DNA from: Toxorhynchites rutilus septentrionalis | Lineage: Eukaryota > Arthropoda > Insecta > Diptera > Culicidae | DNA length: 64,000 nucleotides | NCBI RefSeq assembly: GCF_029784135.1 | Contig: NC_073745.1 | Location: 161,957,335-162,021,334, forward strand | Reading direction: 5' to 3' | Notes under the pieces: model-generated | Seen by the model: the letters and a program-made list of their open reading frames with translations, nothing else | Databases searched by the model: none | What the model was told of the DNA's origin: nothing | Program-made: the position numbers and the translations under genes | Part shown: piece after piece, positions 11,107-20,599 of the stretch | Position numbering within the stretch: position 1 is the stretch's first letter | Layout: the number at the start of each line of letters is the position of its first letter

Positions 11107-13182
11107 CGTAACGATCATTCTTACCGAAACCGTACACCCCGGCCACCAACGTTGAGAGACCCTTCAGTTAGTTGATTTCGGGTTCGTAGTAGCATAGGCT
11201 CTGGACAGGAAAACCTTTCCATTCTTCATTTTGTTGATTCAATGAATTGCTTCATTGAATTTGTATTTGTTTGATGAATTCTCTTCCTTGGTGAGCGCCA
11301 AGATAATTTAATTATGGGTTAAAGGTCTCACGATCGGGCACAGGAAACTAGAGAGACAAACCTCGCTTTCTTCAAAGCATGTGATTTAACTTGCCTGGCG
11401 CTTAAGTGAAGTTTGTATCGCCTCCTTGTCCTCGATATCCTTCCGCCCGTTACATCCTGCTGGAAGGTCTATCTTAATCCACAACGCAGTTTATTTCGAC
11501 TCCACGACTCAAGGATGAGCGTAACACTTCAAATCAATAATTCTGTGCTTATTTTGAAGCACACGTATTATAGTTGAATAGAACTGAAACTCAGGTGTTA
11601 ATTATTTTTCACGCAGAAGAACTGTGTATTTATGGAACCATATCGTTAAATCTTGAATATCTCCGCCAAAATACTTAAGAGAAGGTTTATCTTCAGTTAG
11701 TTGGAGCGAGGTGAGTCGTCTCACGTATTCAAAACAGTTGCTGGTATAATTGCGATATCAACAAGTACGTAAACTCATTAAATGAAATCCAACAGCTTCA
11801 GCTGTTGCTTGTTAAAATCATTTCGCTGTCATCCGTTGAAATAGTCCTCAGATTCGTAATCATTTTAAAATGGTAATAGCCCTTTCTGCTTGTTGGAGCA
11901 GTGTTCTACTGGAGTGGAGTGGATAGCCAGCAACATGGAATGAACCAATTGTCACATCATATTTGCAGCAATTATTTTAATTGCATGATTATCTGCGCAC
12001 ATATAGGTGGAACAATGACGACGACTCTCTATTTCAAGAGATCCATTCGTACGTATGTTCTTGCGTTTCTACTGTGTGGTTTGCTATATTGTTCAAACAG
12101 ATAATTGTAGGTTGTGGCGCTGAATACATTTTCAGCATAAGTACGAAACACAATAAAGCACTGGATACTACAGTATTGAATTGTTTTTATCTCCTCATGC
12201 GCACACTTTACTTCAAGTGGACCAGAACAACACTTGGATAATAGTTAGCGTCATTTATTCATATAAACACATCATCGCTGTATTTCGACTAGGCTCTATT
12301 TTGAACGCATAAGCGCATTACATGTCAATCAGTATTTGAAAATTGCTCTGTAAATTGTGATTAAACCCAAGAAAATCTTTATTATTATTCCGAGACATGA
12401 TATTCGAATTGAAAGAAGGACTGCTAATGTTATGATAATTAATGTCCGATCATCAACATTTCAACGTTGCTGCTAGCCAAACTACCTCTCATACAATGCA
12501 AAATACGTCGGGACAGAACCTCAATGTTGAGGTAATGTACTTCTGTCTTTCACAATGCTGGTAAGTCAGCCCACTGATATTAGAGAATGAGGAGGGAAAT
12601 ATCAGACAAAACCAAAACAAAAGTGTTCATGGCTGCGGTAAACCTTACGATGTCGGAAACTCGACTAAAATACCTGTCTAGGAACGGAAGCTGTTAAATT
12701 GCTTCGAACAGTGGAAATTGGCTGAAAAGAAATGTGCTTTCCCATGCTGAAAGAGAGCAATTTTGTCGTGACGTGGGGATGAATATCCCTATGCCACCGC
12801 CGCCGCAGTCGTTTCTTGAAAACGGGAGGAGATGTGTAAATGCAGAGATATATCATTGGATTGAAAAACTTATGGTGGATTAAGGGTGTACACAAATTCA
12901 CTCACAATGCTTCTCTCATGGGAAAGCACCGTATGCCGATTGTCATTTGAGAATAGAACGTACGAAAATGAAGCGTTGCTGCATGCGGCATCTGTTTCGA
13001 GATTAAAGAATGTCCTCTTACCACCTATCGTGAATGAACACGACGAGAGTAGGAACGTAGCAACTAAAAACTGGACGATTCCCGAGAAATTCTTCAGAAT
13101 GCCAGAGTATGGTGAGATATGATCGAATAATGGCGCTGGGTAGTATTTCCGTTTGATTTGAACATTTGGTTTTATGTAGCGC
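11107..13182. other. Unassigned AT-rich DNA
   Basis: Short open frames at 11901-12241 and 12665-13122 have no recognisable motif, and their composition matches the surroundings. Nothing else is supported. Confidence 0.4.
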
Positions 13183-13418
13183 TCCTATACTCGCGCGAAA
13201 AATTGTAATCTGTATAATCTGGACTGTGCGCGTTTCTGTGATATTGCTATTGTGTATTTTTAGGCGTTATTGGTATTTATTCAAGAAAAAATATATAATT
13301 GAGTGAAAAAATTCCAGAAAACATGTATTTCTTTAACTTCATTCAGTTTAAATAGTCATTTATTCCAGCCTACTCATTGATGCTCGGTCTGTCAGACCTA
13401 TGCGCGAGTATAGGAAGG
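13183..13418. mobile_element. MITE-like element with 14-bp inverted ends
   Basis: TCCTATACTCGCGC at 13183-13196 is matched by its exact reverse complement at 13402-13415, enclosing about 205 bp of AT-rich DNA. A near-palindrome (GGTCTGTCAGACC, 13385-13397) lies just inside the right end. TTAA follows the right end at 13419-13422, but the left flank lacks it, so a piggyBac-like target site is only suggested. Confidence 0.55.
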
Positions 13419-13439
13419 TTAACGGGCAATATAAGGCAA

Positions 13440-14268
13440 TGTCAGATATTACCAACGTTCATCCGAACAAGTAGCCTACGATGCGAAAAAAATGAAAACA
13501 AAACAAAAATTGAATGTCATGTGTTCGGCGCTGAGTCAGAGTGAATCAAGTGAGTTTTTTGTTTAATTTTGTGTAAAACGAACTAGAAGTTTAATGCTTT
13601 CTAAGTTTTTCCATTTTTTTTTCTTCTTGTTTATTCACATTTACCAATTTCGCCAAATTAGGATGAACGAGCAAAATTTTCAAGTATTCATTTAGAGAAC
13701 TCAAACGTCAAAATGAAAATAGAGGAGTCATTCTACAAGTGCAGGAATTACCTTCAGCTCACGCAGCGAATTCATTTTTATGTAGGGTAAATGATGTTGG
13801 TTTGTCCAGTCAAAAATCTGATCTTGGTTTGTCCACCTTCTTGAATGCTCGAGTTCAGCGCATCTGTATTAAATCAGGTGTTCAAATGTTTCCGAATATA
13901 TGAATAAAATTGTCTTTTTCATTATTTACAGTACTTTTACAGAATGTTTTTACGGATTCACATGTTTTAAAGATAACATCTATTGGTGTCAATGCACACC
14001 TTAAGCTAACTTTTAATCAACCACCAGATGATTATTTGGTACTTATTTAGACCTATTCTGGATTATAACATTCACAAATATTGAAAACATCATGCTCGCA
14101 CACCATTTGTATCAGATTCATATATCTAAATCATGTAATTTATGGATCTCGATGACCTCAGTTCTGATCATGGTTTGTCCGATGCACTGATGTTGGTTTG
14201 TCCACAATGCGCAATGGCCCAGAAGATGCATTTAAGTGGAAATTAGCATTTAGAGCTCGACAGTTATT
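13440..14268. repeat. Region with four GGTTTGTCC motifs
   Basis: GATGTTGGTTTGTCC or a close variant occurs in two pairs, near 13791/13822 and near 14167/14190, all in the same orientation. The arrangement resembles subterminal repeats of a non-autonomous DNA element about 420 bp long, but no clear terminal inverted repeat was found. Confidence 0.4.
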
Positions 14269-15862
14269 CTCTAGACAAAAACTATCTGCGACAAAGTTTT
14301 CACATATGATAGAGCGCTCATTTTTATGTTGTCAAAAATAGGGTGACCAAAATTGTCGCTGAAATGAATAATAAAACTTTGTTATCTTTATAGATAAAGG
14401 TAAATATAGTTCGACAATGTTGTAGCTCCAGTTATTTAAGAAGTCTTTGTAGAACAAAGTTTTTTCTATCTCTGGAAATAACCGATATAGCGCCTTTTTT
14501 TTCTAAGTTGCGTTAGAGTCACCATGAAAAAAAACTGTTTTTTTTGCTCTAACTTTTATATTTCAAATTTTACGGGCAAACTGTCTTCGAAAGACTTTTA
14601 GAATTAACTAATACAAACATTTTTCGATGCAGAACTTGTCAATATCTCAACTTCACTCAAAAAAATACGCTCTTTTCATTTGTTTGTCATTCTTTGTGGG
14701 TCAAATATAAACAAAAATGTATATATTTGTTGACGGAATTTGAAAGAACAAATTTCATTATATAATATGTGGTTTTCAAACCTATGTTATTTTTTGTGTT
14801 TGAGTAAATTAAAATGGAAATCATGAGACTTTGGATGAAAATCAATCAATAACTTTGAGCAGGATTAATATATTCACAAATTCTGCATCGCAAAATGTTG
14901 GTATTGATAAACTCTAAAAGTCGTACGAAGACAATTTTTATGTAGAATTTTAAATATATGTTAGAATGAAAAACCGTTTGTTCATGGTTACCCTAATGCA
15001 ACTTAGATAGAAGGCGCAAAAATAACATTGTGGGAGATATTTATTCCTTAAACAAAAACTGTCTTCGTCAAAGTTGTTACATATAATAGAGCGCCCATTT
15101 TTATGATTCCAAAAATAGGGTGCCCAAAATAGTCGATGGAACGAAAAATCTTATTTTCTTTTTTTCAAAAATAGAGATAAACATAGTTCAACAAGGTTGT
15201 AGCCCCAGTTATTTTAAACAACTTTGTAGAACAAAGCTTTGTTCTATCTTTTAATATAATTGATTCATTCATTGTTTTTGTAAGTTGGATTAGGGTGACC
15301 ACGAAAAAACTTTTTTTTGCGTTAACATTTTTATTTCAAATTCTACATCAAAACTGTCTTTGTTTTGATGTAGAATTTGAAATCCTACTTAAAGTTATTG
15401 ATGATTCTTCACCCAAAAGCTTATGATTGAAATTTTGATTTATGTACTCAAACACAAAAGTAACATAATTTTAAAATTAAATATCAGTGAAATATGCTCT
15501 CTCAAATGCCGCCAATAAACTATATTTATGTTTGCCCCAGAAACAATGACAAACAATTGAAGAGAGCGTCATAAATGTCAGTAACTTTGAGTGAAGTTGA
15601 GATATTGACAATTTCTGTATCGAAAAATGTTAGTATTAGTAAGCTCTAAAAGTCTTTCGAAAACAGTTTGCAAGTAGAATTTGTAATATAAAAGTTAGAG
15701 CAAAAAAAAAACAGTTTTTTTCATGGTGACCCTTAATACAACTTAGTTAGAAAGTTAGATTTTTTATTTCATCGACACTTTTGGTCGCCCTATTTTTGAA
15801 AACATAAAATTGAGCGCTCTGTTATGTGTAACAAATTTATCGAAGACAGTTTTTGCCTAGAG
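14269..15862. repeat. Array of four alternately inverted repeat units
   Basis: A sequence of about 400-500 bp is repeated four times in alternating orientation: forward 14269 to about 14800, reverse about 14810-15040, forward about 15045-15354, reverse about 15362-15862. The outer ends are inverted copies of each other (CTCTAG, then CAAAAACT). Shared landmarks are GAGCGCTCATTTTTATG, AAAATAGGGTGACCAAAA, TTTTTCGATGCAGAA and TGTCAATATCTCAACTTCAC. Units have diverged and carry indels. At the third junction there is a perfect hairpin (separate entry). No coding potential is seen. Confidence 0.8.
15333..15383. repeat. Perfect 22-bp hairpin with 7-nt loop
   Basis: ATTTCAAATTCTACATCAAAAC at 15333-15354 is the exact reverse complement of 15362-15383, with TGTCTTT between. 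It forms the turning point between units 3 and 4 of the inverted array. Confidence 0.95.
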
Positions 15863-15911
15863 CAGTGGTGGCCAACCTGCGGCCCATGAACGTTGTTCAT
15901 ACGGCCCGCAG
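15863..15911 (+). mobile_element. hAT-like left terminus
   Basis: CAGTGGTGGCCAACCTGCGG followed by CCC and a CGGCCCGCAG echo matches the 5' end style of hAT elements (CAGNGGTGG, often followed by TGCGGCCC). It starts exactly where the inverted array ends. GCCTAGAG at 15855-15862 could be the 8-bp duplication, but I could not find the matching right end, so only one terminus is supported. Confidence 0.5.
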
Positions 15912-16647
15912 TCTGATTTCATATGAGTGAAATTAGGAATATAGTTAAAAATTCTTCTATACAATTGAATAAAAATAACTTTGTTAGTAATTCTTGTTAA
16001 TCGTGCGTATCCAAGCTGATCATTTTCTGTTTTCCTTTCCGTTTTTTTTTCCGTGCAAATTTAACCTTCTGACAATTGTTCTCTTTAATACTCAAAGAAC
16101 TTTTTCACGTTTTTGGTTCTGTTCTGCTTACACTCGCATAAATTCATGCAAGTAACGGCAGTAAAACTGGGTTTAAATGTTTACAGTTGCTCGGGTGCGA
16201 GTAAACGTCAAACGATCCGAAGAGTTAGGAACGTACCCATACCATGAAGTTTGACATCGTGAGTACATAAGAGAGGGTTAAAGAGAGAGCAAGTTTGGGA
16301 GAAAATTAATTAGATTTTGCTGTGCATTCGCCATTAGAGGGCAGTCGAGATTGTTCACCATTTCGGTATTTATTGGCAATCGCTTTTTATCGCTATGGCG
16401 TGTGTTCTGTAAATTGAAACAAAATAGAAGCCTGCACTAGTGGAAAAAAAGTAGCTGTCGAAGGACGTATATTCTAGGGAAAATGTCTGAAATATTCTTT
16501 TTTACGTGCATAAATCAGAAAATGATTTATTTGTTTGTAATGAAGCTACTGCTTCATCAAAGGGACCGTACAAAAACAGGTTTGCCTGTATGTGAAAGTT
16601 TGGAAGAACGAGCTGCCGACTATGTATTTTATTCAGTGGTGATAGAT
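15912..16647. other. Unassigned, possibly interior of the hAT-like element
   Basis: No transposase motif was found. Short open frames only. Confidence 0.3.
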
Positions 16648-16655
16648 AAGAGAAG

Positions 16656-16923
16656 TGCTCCCGTGGCCAAGTGGTTAGCGTCACAACTAACATGCCGGGT
16701 GTTCAGGTTCGATTCCCGTTCTGGTAGGGGGAATTTTTCGTCAAAAAAATTGCCTCCGACTTGCACTGTGGTCACGCGTATTCTAGAGCTTGCCACTCAG
16801 AATGCATTCAAGGCGTGTTATTTGGCATAGAAATCTCAACTAAGTACTAATAACAATGACGCAAGTAATACTACGTTGAGACGGCGAAGTTCCTCTAGGA
16901 ACGTTAGTGCCATTGAAGAAGAA
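16656..16923 (+). mobile_element. SINE-A, copy 1 (tRNA-derived)
   Basis: About 270 bp with a tRNA-like head. The A box is TGGCCAAGTGGTTA (16664-16677) and the B box GGTTCGATTCC (16706-16716), the latter matching the pol III consensus. A tRNA-unrelated body follows (GGTCACGCGTATTCTAGAGC), then a GAAGAAGAA-type tail. AAGAGAAG flanks both ends (16648-16655 and 16924-16931) and may be the TSD, although purine-rich matches are weak evidence. Aedes is known to carry abundant tRNA-related SINEs such as Feilai; I cannot say which named family this is. Confidence 0.8.
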
Positions 16924-16931
16924 AAGAGAAG

Positions 16932-17339
16932 GATTTCGAGTTTTCGTTGAATTGGATTGCCTTTTTTCTATGAATGTAGGATTCGAGGATGTCTTAAAGG
17001 ATATCGTCCAAATCATCAATAAACTCGCACGCATTGGATTATCGAGAGTTCCAAGCTTCTCTTCTTCTTTTCTTTTTTCTTTTTTTTTTAAGTCGAAAAC
17101 AAGTTCAAACAACAAATGGGAAATTTTTCATTTTACCCCTTTTCTGGCATTGAGGATTTTTCCAGTGTCCACAACTAGGAAAATTGTTGACGCACTCCCG
17201 TCGATTAATGCTGTTTTTTCTCGCAGATTTTCGTATTTCGAAGCACATGAAAGAATTCCCCAATTTTCTCTACCCCATTCAGTTTCGATAATGTATATGC
17301 CGCTGAAAACATGCAGATGGCCACGCCGTTCTCGATAGC
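16932..17339. other. Unassigned, with a CT-rich run
   Basis: Contains a pyrimidine-rich run near 17058-17092. Overlapping frames on both strands (16907-17338 and 17128-17418) have no motif and are not called. Confidence 0.35.
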
Positions 17340-17774
17340 TTCGAGATAAAAATTTGAAACAAATACTGAAAGTGCATCTTACTATGGTGTACCGAGAAAT
17401 ATTATTTAAAAAAATCATAAAAAATTTAAGTACTATAAAAAAACTTGAAATATTGAAAAAAAGTTTGGTAAATTTAGAGATTCACTACTACTCTAATTCG
17501 TATTTAAAGTGTTGCGCGGTACAAAAAATATATATTTATAAAATTTTGATATATTTTTCTAGAATTTCATAATTTAATACTGGTTTAATTTCTGTTCAAA
17601 TATATTCGTATGTGATTTTTGTTTTTTTTAAACATTTTTTATTCAAAAAATTTCGAAAACTGCGCGTTGCGAAAATATGCAATAATTTAAAAAAAATCTA
17701 TTTTGTTCATTTTCTAATATTTTGTTATTATCCTAAAATCTATAATTATATTGTATTCATGTGTTCATGAAAAG
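17340..17774 (+). repeat. Repeat family E, unoccupied copy
   Basis: An AT-rich sequence whose reverse complement recurs, diverged, at about 20600-20877 plus 22185-22350. Matching landmarks are AAATACGAATTAGAGTA, CGAAAACTGCGCG and AAAATTTTGAT. It lacks the 1.3-kb TIR element present in the other copy and is itself interrupted after 17774 by SINE-B. Confidence 0.65.
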
Positions 17775-17782
17775 TATGGAAA

Positions 17783-18574
17783 TATTTTTTTATCCCATTT
17801 ATTCTTTTAGTTTCATTAACATTTTAGCCGTAACAGAGCCGAATTTTAAAAGTGAACATGTCACATGTTTCTTCTTCTTCTTATATGGCACTAACGTTCC
17901 TAGAGGAACTCCGCCGTCTCAACGTAGTATTACTTGCGTCATTTTCATCAGTACTTAGTTGAGATTTCTATGCCAAATAACACGCCTTGAATGCATTCTG
18001 AGTGGCAAGCTCTAGAATACGCGTGACCACAGTGCAAGTCAGAGGAAATTTCTTTGAAGAAAAATTTCCCCGACCAGAACGGGAATCGAACCCGAACCCC
18101 CGGCATGTTAGGTTTGACATTAACCACTCGGCCACGGGAGCACTTATGTTATGTTATGTTATGTCACATGGTTATCATATCTATAATTAGCACATTACAC
18201 AGTTGCCATTTGCCAGTATTCCTTCTATACCATTACATATGGTACATATACACAGTAGCCATTTAGGCGTAAGAGTATTCTTTCTTTTCTTCCATTATCC
18301 AGTTAGACCGAACAGCGGAGACAGTTGATTGATCATTATTGTGTTATTTATAGAACAGCAGCCCGATGTTTCTTGCAGAGCAGAGCAGTTTGTATGGATG
18401 AATCGAACTTATTTCGACCGTGGATCGATCTCCATCGCTGATGATTGTTGCGTGGACGTAGTTATTCTGTAACAACACAAAGATGGTCAATGAGGGCCCT
18501 GAGTTTTGAACTCACGGTCGATCGCTTACTAAGCGAACACGCAACCAATGTGGCTACGGAGACTCCCTATTCAC
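17783..18574 (-). mobile_element. SINE-B, copy 1 (interrupted by SINE-A)
   Basis: Minus-strand SINE with a tRNA-like head at its right end (GTAGCCACATTGGTTGCGTG, about 18560) and a B-box-like GTGAGTTCAAAACTC near 18510. Its body contains CATCAGCGATGGAGATCGAT, and its tail runs leftwards to about 17783. TATGGAAA at 17775-17782 and 18575-18582 is the probable TSD. It is split by SINE-A copy 2 at 17868-18160. Other copies are at 47520-47983 and 57983-58477. Confidence 0.75.
17868..18160 (-). mobile_element. SINE-A, copy 2, nested in SINE-B
   Basis: Reverse-orientation copy of the 16656 SINE. The B box reads GGTTCGATTCC on the minus strand (18082-18092) and the A box TGGCCGAGTGGTTA (18121-18134). 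It is flanked by ATGTCACATG at 17858-17867 and 18161-18170, a 10-bp TSD made from SINE-B sequence (the uninterrupted SINE-B at 58060 has CGTCACATGTTT). An extra TTATG run sits at its right end (18144-18160). Confidence 0.85.
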
Positions 18575-18582
18575 TATGGAAA

Positions 18583-19055
18583 ATTTTTATAAGGTATCAA
18601 ATTAGAAAAATGCTGTAGCTGTAGTGAAAACTGTAGTTATCATTTAAATGAACCTGTTTTAATATTGATATTTTTTCAGAATTTTAGAGCGTTTTGCGGT
18701 ATAATTTTTTTAATAATTTGAAATTTTGGAATTATTAAATTAAGTTTTGAGACACAATATATCGAAGATTGGACGTACTATTTTAAGACAATTCCTAAAT
18801 ACAGCTATAAAAAATGGATTTTTCGTTAGAAAAAGTATATTGATTCAAAAGGGGCCTATTTTGAAGGCGATAATGTAAATTTAGACGATAAATAAAGTAT
18901 TTTCTTTAAAGACACAAATTCCTGACATAAATTTGACAGAATGTACTACATATTTAGTGAACATAGAGTTCTGATGTCAAAAATCGAAACATAGAATATT
19001 TCCAATTGTGTATAGTAGAGCGGTGAATATTGTGTGACAATAAACATTTAAAATA
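18583..19055. other. Unassigned AT-rich DNA
   Basis: Possibly a continuation of repeat family E (TTTTGCGGTATAA near 18690 echoes it). No gene. Confidence 0.3.
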
Positions 19056-19124
19056 TTGTCATACCAAACGTTATATAACACCTTTTTTGTACTCCTCGTA
19101 GTTATGTACGCTGAAGTTGCTTTT

Positions 19125-19495
19125 TACGCGGATTTTTATGTGCGGATTTTTATACGCGGTTTTTTTACGCGGCTTTTTTCACGCGGTTTTAGGAGTTTCC
19201 ACGGTTTATTTTTAAGTGGATTTTCGAATTTACGCGGTTTCTTTTACGCATTGTATCACTGATTAGTAGCTGAGAAATAAAAGGAGATACAGATATCATG
19301 ATTGTAGCATGCAAAAAAAAAACAGTTAATGAATTGTTAGAATATAGGTTGCATTTTATACTAATAATTTACTGTTTGTTAGATTTTTAAACGGATTTTG
19401 AATTTACGCGGTTTTTTACGCTTATTTTGGAATTCACGCGTTTTTTTACACGGATTTTGGAATCAACGCGGTTTTTGTTTACGCGACTCCAGTGT
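19125..19495 (+). repeat. ACGCGG-T(n) interspersed repeats
   Basis: TTTACGCGGTTTTT and similar variants recur at least ten times in two clusters (about 19125-19255 and 19390-19490), separated by unrelated sequence. The open frames here translate to low-complexity FTRGF repeats and are not genes. It may be a pair of subterminal repeat blocks of a MITE. Confidence 0.6.
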
Positions 19496-19496
19496 A

Positions 19497-20127
19497 CTCC
19501 CAAATTGCAACACAATTGGAGTGAAGATAATACGGGTCGTTGGTTACTTTTTAATTATTTCCAAGGTATCGACAAACGCAAGGTTCAAGGGATTGAATGT
19601 AGATCAGGACTGCATTCGCGTGATGTCCCGCCTCATGTCTAATCATTACTTGTTAGATACACATCTGTATCGCATTGGGATCGTTGATAGTAATATTAGT
19701 AGTAATATAGTATATCATGACATCGATCATGTGGTTTGGTCTTGTATAAACTATCATTCTGCCAAGGCTCATCTATCGGATTCACTCAGGGCACAAGGAA
19801 GGCAATCTGACTTACTGGTGAGAGACATGTTAGCTAGTCGCGACCTCAACCTTATGCTTTATCTTCACCAATTTCTCAAAAGAAATGATATCATGATATC
19901 AAAGATGTTTGATTCCTTCCCTCGTCATTAAACCAAACTACCCTACTCGCTTCATCCTAGTCCTAAATCCTAATCCTGTTCAATCAATCTAGTGTTGGAT
20001 TTAGTTATCATTAAATTATTGGTCTTAATTATATAGAAAATAAGTTATGTCTTAGGGTGAAATTGAACTTTGTAAATGGTAGGTCATAAGTAATTGAGTC
20101 TGATTAATAAACGTTTCTGGAAAAAAA
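19497..20127 (+). mobile_element. I-clade LINE, 3' end only
   Basis: A 5'-truncated copy. The sequence starts at WSEDNTGRW and, after a frameshift near 19570, reads ARFKGLNVDQDCIRVMSRLM. It then gives HDIDHVVWSC (the Cys/His motif) and a stop at 19929-19931. The protein segment aligns with 7100-7340 of the first I-clade copy. A 3' UTR with ATTAATAAACG ends in a short A run near 20120-20127. It inserted into the ACGCGG repeat. Confidence 0.8.
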
Positions 20128-20599
20128 TACACCGAAACACGGAGGAATGTAACAACATTTTTTAAAAAAAATTATACTTAATTGTTTTCCACAATCTTAC
20201 CAAAAAAGTCACTGATAGGGAAGTAGGGCCACTTGAAGTCAGGCCCGGACTGCATGAGCATGTAAATAATTTTTTTAATTGGTTTTCTTAATTTCCAACG
20301 TCTGCTTTTTTTTATGAAATAGATTATTAATAAAATCGTAAATTTAAATTCATAGAACTAAACATATCAAAATCTGATCTATTTATAGCATTATTCAATT
20401 TAGTATTAAAAAATTGAAATGCAAAAAAAATCACTTTTGGATGGTAGTTTATTATAGTAAAATGCACTATGAATTTTCTTTCCCAAGCTATTGAGAGTTT
20501 CGTGAAAAAAAGAAAAAAAAACTACGTTTTTAGCCAAAGCTCTTATAGCGAACCATTCATTTCATTTTCAGATGGATTCAGAAAAATTAACAAATTTTC
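20128..20599. other. Unassigned AT-rich DNA
   Basis: GGGAAGTAGGGCCACTTG near 20218 is loosely mirrored by TTTTTACTTCCCTACCCGG near 22472 and might be the outer ends of a larger (about 2.3 kb) element. The match is too short to be sure. Confidence 0.3.

Noticed and set aside
16656..18145. tRNA genes
   Set aside because: A and B boxes are present, but each is followed by a SINE body and tail, is flanked by duplications and lacks a full cloverleaf.
19056..19642. Open frames rich in Phe-Thr-Arg-Gly
   Set aside because: Produced by the ACGCGGTTTTT repeats; low complexity with no domain.
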